A stretch of DNA of 64,000 nt, from positions 1,255,001 through 1,319,000 of the forward strand of contig JACATO010000122.1 of the NCBI GenBank assembly GCA_018389105.1, read 5' to 3'. Shown here piece by piece: positions 13,801-28,800 of the stretch. The DNA comes from Nautilus pompilius. Lineage: Eukaryota; Mollusca; Cephalopoda; Nautilida; Nautilidae. Position 1 is the stretch's first letter; each line of letters starts with the position of its first letter. The notes below the pieces were generated by a model. That model was not told the origin of the DNA, searched no databases, and was given only the letters and a program-made list of their open reading frames with translations. The position numbers and the translations under genes were made by a program.

Positions 13801-16800
13801 ATTGTACTGAGTAATTAACAGAGTTGTGTAGAATGATAACGCCAGATATCTCCTGTAAGGTTCATTGAGGGAACAGGTTTGTGTGCACTCATGAATTTTT
13901 TAGAACCTGGATACTGTATTCCTGTGAGGCAGACTCATCTCCTGGCTAGAAAGGTTGCTATGAAGATAGCTTGAAATCTCTTTATGAAAAATTAAAAACA
14001 ATAACAAAAGTAGCTTTAACAGCAGATTGCTGGACATCATTGTATACAGAAAGCTACTTGACTGTAACCTGTCATTGAGAATTGGGAGCTTCAAACTGAA
14101 AACATGAAAGGCACACCACAGCAAACTTGGCCGAAAAATTACACGTAACAGTGGAAAAATGTGGTCTTACAGGATTTGTCTCTGCATGTGTATATGATAA
14201 TACAAGGAATGTTATGCTTGCTAACATGGCAAGATATGTATCATGGCAATCAGTCAGTTGTTTTGCACATACTTTGCAGTTGGCTATAAATGGATTTTCA
14301 TCAAATGGCATTAATCATGCAGCTAAAGCTGCAAGTAAAATGATTGCTCAGTTTCACCACAGCACAACAGCTGCAAAAGCACTTAGAAGAAAGAAATAAA
14401 ACTTAATGTAGTGCAACATTGTCTTATACAGTCATGTAAAACTTGGAATTCAGTTTACGATATGTTTGTGAGGCTAAGCGAGTAAAGGTGGGTTATAACA
14501 GCCGCACTTGCAGATAACTCAATAACAAAACAGTCTGATTCTTGAGCACTTCAGTTGCAAGATGAGCATTGGGAATTAATTGAAGACATTCTACCACTAC
14601 TCTCAACCTTGAAGTCTGTAACAACTGTTATATCTTCAGAAAATTCAGTTTCGATATTGCATGTGTATTCAATCTGTAACAGTCTCCTTCAGAATCATCA
14701 TACTGACAGAGTACCGATTGGAAACAAAAATGTTGCGGACTTTAAAGCTACAGTTTATTGCTCTTTGAAAAATTGTATGAAATATGATGATCTTTCAATA
14801 ACAACACAGCCTGCTCTCATTGCCTCTCTGTTAGATCCATTTCACAAGCACATGTTTCCTTTCATCTGCTTCTCAGGTAGCTGCAAAATCAACACTTATG
14901 CAGCTTGCCGAATTTGAAGATTCACAGGGTTTAGTGCCTAAACCAATAAGTGCTGAATTAGATGAATCAGTGGAACCAGTTTTGAAAAAAACCACATGAA
15001 ACTGAGATAAGTGCTATAATGACACTTATGGGTGAAAATAATGTGAAAAACAAGTTTTCCAGCTACTTCAAAGACCCAAGCCCTTCATTCGAATCTAACC
15101 CATTGGAGCGGTGTAAAGTCAATACACTGTTTTCCAAAACTTGTAGAGGAGACTTACTTTTGCATTCCAGCATTGCCTATGCCTTCTGAATGTTTTTTTC
15201 AAATGCTGGACTTATGGTTAATCGCCTGAGTACAAGACTGACAACAGAACATGTTAACATGATTTTCTTAAACAAAAATCATCATTGTTATCCATGTGTT
15301 TTTACTTAAATTATGATAAATTTAACTTATAAGATGCTTGTTGTTGCTTTCATTGGAACAGTAATCTTATATAATTGTGGTCCCCGCAGTACTACAAGTT
15401 ATAACACTATTTTACATTCAATTGCCTGAGCAAATGTTATTACATCAAAGAAAAATATAGCTTCAAATGAAAAAAAATGTATATATATTTTGTATTTTCT
15501 TGTTGTTAATCTATGTAGGAAGATGCATTGCAAGCTTTCACTGATATTATTTAGTCTTATGGCTAATAGCTATTATGATATTCTTTTCCATAGAAATAAA
15601 TCAGGCTTTTTTACATAAAATATATTTTATGGTATTTCCCTCATTTTTGTTTTTTTGGAGTGAGTTGCATTTTTCTTGATCTATGCCTTGCTATTTTTGT
15701 TATTTCAAAAGAGTTTTCTTCCCTGACACCAAAATTGTGAAAAGCATTTGGGATTAAATCAGCATCAGAACTGTTATCGTTTAAACGCTATAAATCCGAA
15801 CCATTTAAACATGATATTAAACTATATTTATATCCCTAGCTCAAACAAAAAAAATTGTTTTTATATAAAATGTGATACTGTATGAAATAAATGTATATTG
15901 AAATTGTATTGTATTTTACTATATGCATATATTTGTAATAAGAACTTCTGGAGGTGATGACAAGCATTGTTTGTGGAATTTATTTGCAGCCAGTAATTAG
16001 TGGAAAACATCTTAGCTGCTATTCTTGCTCATGCAACACCTTTGTTTAACTTGAAATTTGATATTCATTGTCATAATGTACAAATTTTGCTTATACATTT
16101 CCTTATAGTGGTTGATTGCTGTTATAGAATATTACAAAGATCTTTGTTTAAACCTTTCTGTTGACTACTATTTATAGTTATTAGCAAAATAAACTTACAA
16201 AGGATACTTCTTGAGGCAGAGAGAGCAGCCCACTAGTTTTGTTTCTCATGCATTAAGTTGTCAAAGAGGATTTTGAAATTAATGATATTGGTGAGAAATT
16301 GCAATTCATTTTTTAAAATTGTTGAATCTTGTATATTTCTTTCAGTTTATTTTTTAAAACCCCATGATAAACAAAGTGGTACATCTGGATAGTTTGTCAT
16401 TAATTTTGACTGACTTTATGAAGAATAAATCTTAAATTATGCTGCTTTTATATGTATATTAATTGCTGCAATGATACTGGTAAGCTAATTTTTACTTTGA
16501 CTCTGTTTATAAGATTTCTTCAGGGATAAAACTAATGTAAAATGCAACATTTATTTTTATTAATGTATTGTTATGATTGATAATGACCAAAATTTAAAAG
16601 AAATTTTGTAACAGAGGAAATGTTCATAAAGAAACTGTTATATCATTACCAAAATTTCATAAGATAGATTTCATATTTTGATTGCTTGCTTATGTAAGTT
16701 TTTTGCATCTACTGATTTTTCAGGCTCGATTCCAGATCCTTGATTTGTTCACAGACCTTGCAGATGGCAAGATTCTAATGAAACTGTTGGAAATAATCTC

Positions 16801-19800
16801 AGGAGAGCGTGTTGGCAAACCAAACAAAGGAATATTAAGGGTACAGAAATTGGAGAATGTGAATAGATGTTTGACTTTTTTGGCCACAAAAGTATGTTGA
16901 AATTTTTATTTGTCAAAGTTTAGTTTAAAATATTTTATTTTTAAACTAAAGGTAATATTTTACCCTTTAAAAAAAAAATTTGATGCTGTTTTTTGAAATG
17001 TCTAACAATATTTATACATTTTAACACAATAAAATTACACTTTTAAATACCATTGTACTTTTTTCTAGACTAGTCCAACATGCCCATATCAGTGTTTTAC
17101 ATGCTTCTGATATCCAAGGGTTTTTATACCCTCCTTGTATTGGGACAAAGGGTATAAGATGGCACTGCATTTTTTGCTAAGATTTATATCAAGCATTTAA
17201 AAGTCTAATATGAATTGAAAAAAATATTCACTGTTCATGCACCTCTGCTTTGTATGTGCCAAATTTGAAACAAAGTGCACAATATTTTGCAACAAAAAGC
17301 AAATGTAGAAAACCATGAGGTTACCTTTAAAATGTCTCTGAGAATGACAAGGCAACAAAACCTTTAACTTTGGTAATACAGTTAACCCACCACCCCCCCC
17401 AACCGGGGCGTAATCGCGGTTCGGCATTCGCGGCCCCAGTTGTTCACGGAATTTTCCTTAGAACCTAACTAATAATTGTTCGTGGAAACCCCCGCATATT
17501 CACAGAATCGCAAATATCTTCCGCAATTTTTTTATGGCTTTTTTCGTGGCAATATATATTTTTTCACGCTTTTTAACGCTAAATTATTAATATAATTTAC
17601 TAATTTTGTAATATAAATACTAACGTAAATTCAGCAAAATATCAATATAAAATAAACGCTATTGGCTGGAGGTTTGAAAGTAGCCAATCCAAGAGCGTTA
17701 TTCATTTCTCCTCGCTGCTGATTGGCTGCTGCCCACGAGGCGCTGTCTCAGGCAAATGCAGCCCAGCAGCCTCGCATCATCCCAGTTTACTGCATGTAGC
17801 TATCTCGAGTGTTTCTCTGAGTATTGTTTTTTATTAAATTATTATTATATATTTACTTATATTTTTTATTATATTTTACGCTATATTTTGACGTTTATAG
17901 GAATTTTTATGGACCACGTCCAATATTCGTGGTTTTTCACTCTTCGCGGGTGCTCAAGGGACGTAACCCCCCCCCCCCCCCCGCGATTACTGGGGGGAAA
18001 CTGTATTTTTATCCTTGATTTTGAAAAAAAAAATTAAAATCTGGAAAGAGTTCCAACCCCATTGAAGAAGTTTGTTTACAAGTAATAGGACCCTGTGAGA
18101 ATCAACTTGAAAATTATATTTTATTATCAAAATGTGGCCTTAAACTTTTTTGAAGACATTTCTATTCAGATTGGATTTCACGGAATCTTGTGAAATTTGA
18201 CACATGACAGTGAAAACAGACCTTCATTGGTGATTGTTTTGAAAGTTTCCTTTGATATTTCTTTAACAAATTTTTACTTCATTGCAAGTGACTGAGTCTT
18301 ATGTTCAGTCTAGTGTAGACAAGAACTTATAAAATTTCAAAACTCAGTTTTAATGTATAATACTTGGTATGCTATATGTAAACTCTGCAACACCATTTAT
18401 GTCTGAGTTTGTTGGTTTTTTTAAATATTTTTTTTAGCTAATTATACCTTACCATATGCTACACACTTTTTGGGAATTTTGTATTAGCCAACTCATCTTG
18501 CATGCAGAATTCAACTGTTCAATGACCAAAACTCTTGTAGATACTTTTTTTTTATTCCTTTTGCGTATCGAAAATGGCTACAATATTTTTCTGTACTGCT
18601 AGTAATTTTGAACATGTGATATGATAGTCTGATTCCTGGTGCCATATATTGGTAATCACTGAAAGTTGAGTCATAATCTCACTTGGCAAAATTTGATGGT
18701 GGCCATTTCTTTTAGCAGCAATTCCTGCACTTTATTGCAAGTTAGATTCATCTTGATAAAGCCAGGAAACTTCCAAACATCTGCACTGGAAGACTATTCA
18801 TTGTCAGAGACTCTGAATGATGCCATTTCTTAAGATTCTTTCCAGAATGGAAGAAGTTGTTCGCTCTTGATCATGATTAGATTTTGTAAAACCAGAAGTT
18901 AGTAATGATGCCATGACTCTAAATTCTGATAGTTGCGACATAATTTTCCCTGGTGTTGACCCTGAGTATTTTACTGGGCAAATAGTATGACTATTTAAAT
19001 TTTTAATACAGGGCCAGAGGATTAGTAATTAACATTTATTATAACAATGAAAAAATACTCTTCAGATAGTCAAATTACTGCAAGGTAAGTGACTTAAAAG
19101 AAAAACTGCTCATTATTTATCTTTTTGTTGCAAAATCAGCACATGATAAATACCCATTTTTACATGTAAAACACTGCATGTAATATACAACCTGTTGTTC
19201 ATAGACAACTAGTGTTTGCTCTTTGTAAGAAGCCTTATTACTGTATTATTATTGCATTGAGAGGTGGATAGGTTTTACATATCTTAAATTTGTAATGTTG
19301 CTTGATTGATAATTTAAAGTAAACGTTAGTTTCAAAATTTACTCTTATCAAGCAATATTTTTCAATTATGATATACCTTGTACAATACTTCATGCATATT
19401 AGACTTGTTTGCATGTATTTATAAAAAATTTTCATTTGCTAATTTTAAGATTTACCAGATTCTTTATAAATTTATAATGCTTAAACAGCATCAATATATA
19501 AATTTTTTTATTACTCAAATCAGAAATAATTTTCAAGAAACAGAAAAAAAAAAAAAGCATGTTACATCTATAATCAGAAAAGTCAATCCTCTGCATTAAC
19601 TTGGTTTAGAAATATCATATGCATACAAAAATGACATGCATACATATATCTTAATAGTTATAACTAATAAAACTTAACAAAATAGCATATACTTCTCACT
19701 AAAAAATATGTACTAAGCATTTCCAAGCCTATAGTTCTAGTATACTCACATTCTAGCTAAAGATCTGCATATTTATGTAAACTCACCATAGAATAACTTG

Positions 19801-22800
19801 GTCAGTGGAAACTAAGTTAATTGCTTGGCAAAATGGCAAAAATGCCAGTCTAAAAATGATCAACAAAATGATATTGGCAAAACATTTTTAATAGTATGTG
19901 AACACCATTTCCCCTCATACAGTGGGCATCAGATGATTCAACAATTGTTGGATGTTGTATGCCACTTTTAATGATTGTAAAATCAGTTCTTCAGCCAACT
20001 TGCTTCCAATTCATTTCAGGGTGCTCCCATGAGAATGGGTAATGGCTCAGTTTTGGTCCTTACCATTTTGATTTAAGTTGGAACAACAACTAAACAAAGA
20101 TGTAAACTGAAAGCATATGGCTTTGTAATTTATTGTCTTATGTATTTTAACACTAATTAAACATTAACCCCCCTACCCTACCTTAATTATTCTTTACATA
20201 AACAGGGTAGCAAAATTTTCAAAAATATTACATGACAATATTATAAAAATGATTTTTATAATGTTAGTTAAAATCTTGAATGTGAAATAATGTAGGTGGT
20301 TAGGGTTGATTAAGCAAGAGCATCTGGTTGATAGAGGAAAGTGTAGCTGGCCTGAAAATATACCAGTGTACTGGCTTCATTCTGCTTGTACTATTTGTGG
20401 CAAAGAATGCTGCTTATGAATTGGACTCTAATACTTGTGATACTATAGCATGACATTGTAACTGAACTGATTTTGTGCTTACAAATTGGTCTTTTAGATT
20501 TCATTTCTCTTTTAACAGGGTAATTATATTTCTTGATGGCGAAGGGCCATTAACTAAAATGGTTACTCTTATGCTGCATCAACTGGAAATCTTAATTTAC
20601 TTTGTTTTTGTATGTGACTAATCTATCACTCTAGTAGTCCTGCAATTAATGTTACAGATCTGTTGCCAGAATGCCAAGTAGTTTATAATGATTTTAAGCA
20701 TGCATCTGGTCACTACACTTGAACTTATTTTTTCTGTTGATTTCTCTGAACGTTTTGTTTAGATTATTTATTTTGAACGTTTTAACGAGATTGTGGTCTA
20801 TGGTCCATTAGTAGTTCTGCCAGCAATATTCTTTTTTTTTAGGGGTTAAACAGTTCAACAAGAGATTTCTGTCTTACAAGGGTACACCATCTTTATCTCT
20901 TAAAGGTCTCCATCGCCCTTGAATCCTAGTTGATATGGAGGTGCAAACAATTGAGAAAAAGCATTCTTTAGAGTGAACTCTTGGAACTCTTCACTATTGA
21001 ATGATGTTCTGATGTCTGAGACAATTGTTTTGGTAGCTCATATTGGGAATATCTGATGTAAATGTTTAATTGCAATCTTATCGATAATTGGTTTGTCAGT
21101 CCATCTGGAATGGGCAGCCATAGTTAAAACTTTCTCAAAATAGGCTTGACAATCAATATGGCCCCATGGTTATTCTAGCCAAATTTAATGGTTTAATGGG
21201 TACCTTAAGTAGTGTTTCTATTTGTTTGACAGATTCTGAAAAACCAAAATCTTTCAATGTCATTTCAGCCATGAGCAAGACCTTTTATTTGTGATATGCT
21301 GTGATGTAAACAATTAATCAGATTTGAGATAATTTCACAGCTTGGAAGGGTAATATTTAGTCTAGATTTCCATAAAATAACTTCAACATTAAGTTAATTT
21401 TTCAAGTTTAAATATGGGTTTATTTTATTGTACCATGTTTGGCCATTCTTGTTTGACAAACTGAAGAAATTTGGACAGTATAGTTTTTGTTTGCATAATT
21501 TCATAACTAAGACAATTTCTCCACTGTTTCTAGTTTCTCCTAAGACTGGGGTATGGATATTTTCTCATCAAGTGATAATTTGCAAAGAGAGAATTTTGGT
21601 TGTAGTAAATCTTATATTTGTAAGATAATTGTGTAAGTGCCATCTTTTCAGTTTCTCAGATATCATTTGAGATGTATGCTTAGTTTTGCTAAATAAACCA
21701 AGCAGTGATTTTTTTTTTATTGTAAATTTCTTTCCATAAATTAATAATGAAATCTTTTGAGATCAAAATGTATAGGAAGCTGCTGCTTTATCAGGTGGAA
21801 ATGTCTTAAGTTTAGATAGTCCTTGGAACACATGCATTTGGTTTTTCAGCATTATATTTAATCCAACATGAGAGAAATTGCTTCACTGCCATACATTGAA
21901 GCATCACAAGAGGACTAAGTCAACATTAAGGAAAGTTCTAGTTTTCCCAAAAGGTGTAGCAAGAATTTATAGTAATTCATTATAACAAGAAAGGTGGTGT
22001 TACATTTCTAGGCACTTGATTTTGTGATAGTTGTCTTTGCATAAGAGAGGAAGCAAACCATGAACATCAGCTTTCATCTAAAAATGTGACTTCTGGCAAT
22101 GAACAGATTTATCCTTTTGAAGTCTAAGGTCTGCCTTTGATAACTTAAGTACATTGCTTAATAGACAGTATCTTACTGACAAGAGCTATGTAGATGCCTT
22201 TTTAAAATCTTGCTAACAGGTTCTTTAATAGGACATTGAAAAAGGCTGGTGTTGATTGTAGTTTATTAAAGGCAAGTAATCCTGGGGGCACGGTGGTGAG
22301 TAGTCTTTGAGTAAAAGTTGTTTGTGTACATAGCTTAAGCATTTTTTTTTACTCACTGCTTCAGTGTGTTACTGGTTTGTCCAATGTAGGTGGACTTACA
22401 TTTGCTTTTCATTCTGTATACTAAACCTTCCAATTGATTTTTACCTTTTTTGACTTTGTCAGATCTAAAGAAGTTTTTTTCCAGATTGGGACCGAATTTG
22501 TAAAACATTTATTAGTAGTACTTTCTTTGCACACTTTCAAATTTTTGATTTATGTATGCTCTAAAAAAAAAAAAGGGTTAAATTGGGTACATTTTTTAGT
22601 TCCATTGAGTTGGTACTGATGAAGTTAGTGTTCTGTTTTTCGAGCCAGTGGGCAATGGTCTTCTCAACTATTGATGGTAGAAAATTTTCAACACTTCTAA
22701 TATGCTGAATTTCCCCATACAGAAATAGAGTATCGAAAATGTGAAAGGCTATCTACTGATGAGTAAATGACTGACCTTTTTCTTATGATGGATTATGAGA

Positions 22801-25800
22801 TAGGAAATTTAGATATTGATTGGAATGGGTTTTTTTTTTTTGAATACCACTTAGTTGGAGGAATTTTGTTTCTGAATGGCCAAAAGTTCCTGTTTTCTGC
22901 ATCTCTTAAGCAAAAGGTCATTTATGTACCTTTTAGAAAAACAGAACAGGTTTGCTTGTTGCATTTTTCAAAAGCTTTGAGTTCTAAATATTTCATACAA
23001 AGTACAGTTAACAGTAATGACACAGGATTTCCCATAGGGTCATTTCTTTTTGTCAGAAGCTTTCAATTACTTTCCCTTCTAAACAGTCTACAATTTAACA
23101 TTTCCCAAACTCAGGATTTCAACTGATTTTACAGGTGTTTCTTTCTCTTCAATGGTTGGGCTTCAATAAGCAAGTAACAAAGTCTTTCCAAGGTCACTTG
23201 TACAGGAATTCTTATGAACAGATATTTGGTGTCATAGCTAACCAACATTTCTTTAAGGTTATTTGTTGATTGATTGGTTGGTATGTGTACTTATTTCACT
23301 GTGCATCCAGTATTGCAAGAGAGCAGAAAGCATTAACTACATACATCCTGACCAAACATTAGATTTGTTAATACTTACAATTCAGCTTTTTTGTTTTTCA
23401 TTACTTTTTGTAAAAAATGTCTAATTTCTATTATAAGCTCTAAAGTGATATTACGAAACAATTTCTTTGATCTTGTTTTGTATCACTAATTTTTTTAAAA
23501 GATATTTTTAGACTAATAAGAAAATTTATCTACCACACTGCTTATTTTTTTTAAAGAATCTGGGGGCTGTTTGAATTTTGGTTTAACTAAACTTACAGGA
23601 AATTGTAATATATAAACAAAAAAAAAATTGCAATAATTAGCATGATTCCAACTCAGTTTTTGGTGGACATTACCATTGACATCTAGTTTTTTTTTAAACA
23701 TTATTCAAATAAGATACATTCCAAGAGTTCTTATCTTTTCTAAGTAAACTACCTACTGTCTGAAGTGAGTTGCATAATAGAAACTTTTAATTCCACATAA
23801 CTATCAATAATTAGGCTATATTTTTATATTATAATATTTAGTATTACATTTTGAAAGCTGAAGACTTGTAGAGATTCATTTTGACTAAGTTTATTTTTCA
23901 ACATCATTACTGCTTAATTTCCAGTTAGTTTATGCAGATTTATTCAATTTTAGGATATTCAAATTTAGTTATTTCATTATCCCATTAATTGGAAGTATGT
24001 TTTCATTATAGGTAATATTTCTGAGATACAATTAGATTCCTATGACTGTTTATTTAACATCATGTTTGTTATTTTTTTAGTTAAGTTTCATAACTTTTAC
24101 AAAGGTTAATTTTAACTTTTTGTTGCAAAGCTATTACTTCACTTCCATAAATAGTTCTAGTTAAGTTTTTCATCAAATTAAGGAAATTCTGGGGAACCAA
24201 TGTGACCTAACTAACAGAGTGAGACTGCTGCTGCTGTACTGTGACCATAACTCCCTCATACATTTGGCAGGCTCACTTCTTATACTAGTTCTCTGAAATA
24301 GGTGGACTTTGCAAAAGAAAACTGATCACGTAGTTTAGTATCAAGATGAAGCTGCCTAGAGTTGAGTGGTATATCAAAGCTATGCTATTTTGTGACTATC
24401 TAGCATATGATGTGTACAGCATATGCAGATGTCTTACTTGATTAGGAGAAATGTACAGTCAAAGATAACTGAAGTCTTACAAGCTCTGTGGGGCTGCTGC
24501 TTAATTTAAGCAGAAGTTTTTGTTCAGGAACCTTGTTTATTAGTACCATTTGGATAAAATTGTAAACTTTTTTTATTAGTGGTAAAGGTGGTGTTGGAAA
24601 CACCATTAAACATCTGATATGGATTGGGAAGAGTTTTGTTAGGCATATCACAACTGATTTACAACAAAGCAGATTGAAAGCTGCAAGGAAACTTGTGATG
24701 ACAAATGATCTGTTATCAAGGCTCTGTGATATACAATGTCCACTTTGTTAAAGTAAACATTCTATATATTGTATCATTGAAACCATATTCTTTGAGCACA
24801 GACTTTTAAAACTGCTTTACCATCAGGATGACTAAAACGAACCAGGAATCTCTAGTTGAACAATACGACTAAGCCAAGGAAAAATCTAAGTAACCTGGCA
24901 AAACTTAGCTGCATATTTTGCACTTGTTTTTGTGAAATTTACAACAAAGAAAAAAAGGAAAACTTAAAAAAAACCTTGTAGAAAGTCACTGAATACAAAT
25001 GACTGTGATTATGTATTTAAAAATATGTGGAAGTGCAAAACATAGTGAAATGTTTGTCTGTCCCAGTGTGTATGAGGACCTGTGGATTTACATGGGCAGC
25101 ATTATAGTCAAGTTGCTCACCAAAACTGGATGGTCATGACAGATATTGCGTTGATAAGCCGGTTGATGTAGAATAACATCAATATCAAATTTATGCATTT
25201 GATAAAGTGGGTATAATAAATGAGTCATTAGCGATCAGTTAACTGTTAATAATCAAGTATGTGTCAATATGCATGTGTTGTATTTGCTGCAAATTAGTTG
25301 GCAACTTTGAGTCATGGGGGTGGGGGATGTGTGCACATTTTTATTTATATTTACTATATTTTACATTTCCAGAGCATTATCATAATGGAAATAAGGTTTT
25401 GGTAAAGGTGAGGATCATTGTATCTGAGAAATGTCTGTAATTTTACCAAGTATTACCACATAATTTGCTGTTTTCATCCCTGTGGCCCGCCCACGGCAGA
25501 CCTTTTGCTCACAGTTCTCTACACCAAAACTTTAATAAAAAAAAAATAAATAAAAAAAATTTAACAGAAATAAATTTTATTTGTATTATTTTTACATATC
25601 CTGTACAGGGATGGATGCTTCTCTGGTACCATGAAAATTCCTTACCAGTTCATAGTTTTTCAAATGTAGTGAAGTCATAATTTGTCAGATGTCTGTTACT
25701 ATGTAAATGTGGTTTATATAAGGTTATTACCAAATGTAGTTTCATAAAATCCACATAGATATGGATTGGGGGGGGGGGGGCTGTTCTACTTAGTAGTAGG

Positions 25801-28800
25801 AACAGCTTCATTGATATTTTATTATTCTTTGATGTTGTTTCCCATGGAATCGCTCAACTATTTTCTTTAAAACTAACAAGATGGAAAATTTTAAATTCAG
25901 TTTTAAACTATTCAGGTTTTTTGGGTTCTAAATAAGGAATGCTTTGACGGAATGGACTTAGAATAATTAGATGCACAAGTCTTTAGATTTATCATTGGTC
26001 TGAACTTCAGCTACTATTTGTCCATTATTATCTAACACCAGGTATACATTTGAATCTGTCAGGGATGTGTCTTGGATCTTTATTTTAGAAAAGGATGGAT
26101 CTTGTGAGTGCTGCATTGCCATGCATGCCATTTCATTTGGCTGTTCACAGTTGGGTGCATGTGTGGGAATTTTGACTGGAGGAGTTTCAAGTTCTTTTCT
26201 GAGAACATTTGGTAAATTATCTTCATTAATAGATCCATACCCTGATAGAGTTTCAAATATCTTAGAATTGTCATATGGATTTTGCCCAAAAACTATTGCA
26301 TATGGAGTTGATTTAATTTCCTGATGATGCTTTGTGTTGTGTTCGTAAACTACTGAGGCTAATCCTTTGCTCCAGTGGTTGGTGCTTGTCCCTTCCATCC
26401 ATTGATTAAGTTTTGATAAAAGAAGAGAGTTCTTTTGTTTTTCTATAGCGCGCGTCTGTGGAGGATGGCAGCGGCCATTAATTACTCTAAGAGAAGGCCA
26501 AGTTATTTGTAATTCTTTTATAACTTGGCCAACAAAAGCCTTTCCACTATTGGAGTGAAGAATTTGACATGGTCCAAAATTTCTAAAAATATCCATTAAT
26601 CTTGATGCAACTTCTGTTGGCTCTCTTGTTTCAATTGGGTATGCCCAAGTGAAATTGGAGTAAAGACATCTTGCATGCAAAATCCATTTGTAATTATTAT
26701 CTGGGTATCTGGTCATGTCAATTGTATCAACCTGTAAAAGGAAATTGTTGATAAGCATTTTTTGTCAATAGATGACTTAAATGTGAAATAGAAAATTAAT
26801 ACAAATGAACAGTGCACTAGTTGGCTAGATTTCTACTTAAAAATGAAAATTTTCTTTAAGAAAATAGCATTAAAATTTTTTTAAAATTTAGATGATCATA
26901 TTTTTTTTAATGGAAGGGATTAGAAATGAAGAGTAGCACATGGATGGTGTTACTAAAATATGGAATTTACTGATTCATTCTTGCTTATAATATGAGCCAA
27001 ATCTGCTGATTTTAGTAGTCGTCTTCAGATATCTGACTTCAACATCTAATATTGCATGGTAGTTCACCATGCTGTTCAAATATAAAACAAAAATAACTCT
27101 TGACAAATCTAAGGAAAATGTAGCGAGAAATTCTATCAATTCTGGGTGGTACGGTCACTTCTTGGTTATCCAGAAGTAAACATCTGTGCAGTACATTGTA
27201 GAATATAGCTGAAAACCACCTAATGGTTACTCACTCAATTATAAAACTAGTCACGAATCATTTTTCTTAGCAATCTAATTTCTTTTACTTTTGATTGGCA
27301 TAATATTAAAAAAAAACACTTATTTTGAGATGCAACTAAATTTAAAACTATAAACTGAAGTAAAGAATTTATAGGATACTTTACAAAAGTAATTTCATAC
27401 AGGAATCCCTTAAAGGGTAAGTCAAATAAAAAGATACTGAAGTATAAGAAAAATAGATAATATGGAAATGAAATTTTTTGTTTTTTGAAGTTCTATTTTG
27501 GTGTTATTTGATTGATACCCATGTTTGTTATTGACTACTGTTGACATATACTGGTTCACCATGATTTGACATTGTGGTTGGTTTGGCTTTGCTGTCTTTG
27601 TATGGAAATAGGTTGTTCAAAAATGACTTGAAATAGCCTTGTACAACAATCACAGCCTGACACCATAGATATCATCGACCATTAGAAAACCTATCGTCAG
27701 ATGTTCTTCCTGTGAGGCATAAACTCTTGGTATATCTAAGATGCTGATTGGTAATGTGGTACTTAGCAACTAAGCTTATTCCAAAGGATTTGGGTCTGGA
27801 GAATAAGATTACCAGAGTAGTGCAATAATTTTGACAGTAGGCAATATATCTTGGACATCCTGGAATTGAGGTAGAGCATTGTTGAATATTTGACCATGAA
27901 GGATTGCATAAAGGAGACTTGATACTATAGTTACTTCAGCTGATGATTAGGTTTGGTTTCCTTGAATGTATGCAAGAATGGTGCACTGGTTAGATCTCTC
28001 CATACTAGACCATTTTTTAACAAATCATTCAGCATGACGTACAGTGGCAGGGATATAATGTTGATCATTATGGTATTTATAAAAAAATGTCAGTCATCAA
28101 CTCCATGCATTGTAAAAGAGGATTTATCACTACTATTGTCCATTGCTTTTGAGGCCCAGATTTCTGACCAGACATGAACAAGTTTAGCTCAAATGGTGTG
28201 AATGGCTTTGACAGGAGCTTGTTTATGTCTGGTTAGAACATTTTATTTACTGGTTGATCATGCTAGATATCAGTATAATAAATATCAAAGCTTTTTTTTT
28301 TTGAATGTTAAAAAATATTGGCATTTTTCATTGACTGTAGCAGAGTATTCGGCATATTTTATGCAGCCAATTTCAGGGTATATGCTTTACATGTGCATGG
28401 CAACATAATATACTGGTGACATTAGGAAAGTGCAAGAACTGACCTGTACAGCATTTCCAAGATTGATTCCATTGACAAACAATGACAAGTTTTTTTTTTA
28501 AAATGTAGAAATGTTATAAAAAGCTAAAATATTTCTTTGAAACTATAAATTTAATGTCCATTAAAAAAAACAAGTGTGATCAATTTTTAATTTATTTTCG
28601 TAACTTTTTAAATGTAGGTGCTGATAACACATGAAGATAAGACTTCTAGGAGCAAATAATAAGTTACGGTCTAAAAATTAAGGGATGTTCCTAGATTGAA
28701 CATTGCTATACCAACTTTTTTTAGGAACGAATGAACATTGTAATAGAAGCAAAAATATTTTCTATTCTAAGGATTCCTGCAAGAAAGTTTTGGTAAAAGA

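Larger units (their letters stand above)
10847..16723 (+). other. intron 1 of the spectrin gene
   Basis: 5,877 bases, GT-AG. It contains the mariner at 11262-12544 and the hAT pseudogene at 13608-15290. The rest (10847-11261, 12547-13607, 15291-16723) shows nothing recognisable. Confidence 0.9.

Noticed and set aside
24583..24650. GKGGVGNT on the + strand, resembling a deviant Walker A (ParA/MinD-type) motif
   Set aside because: The lysine-threonine pair is missing, the frame is short, and no other ATPase motif follows.
27500..28180. Minus-strand [13 protein letters not shown] wording near 27800, possible transposase remnant
   Set aside because: Stops in all frames and no second motif.
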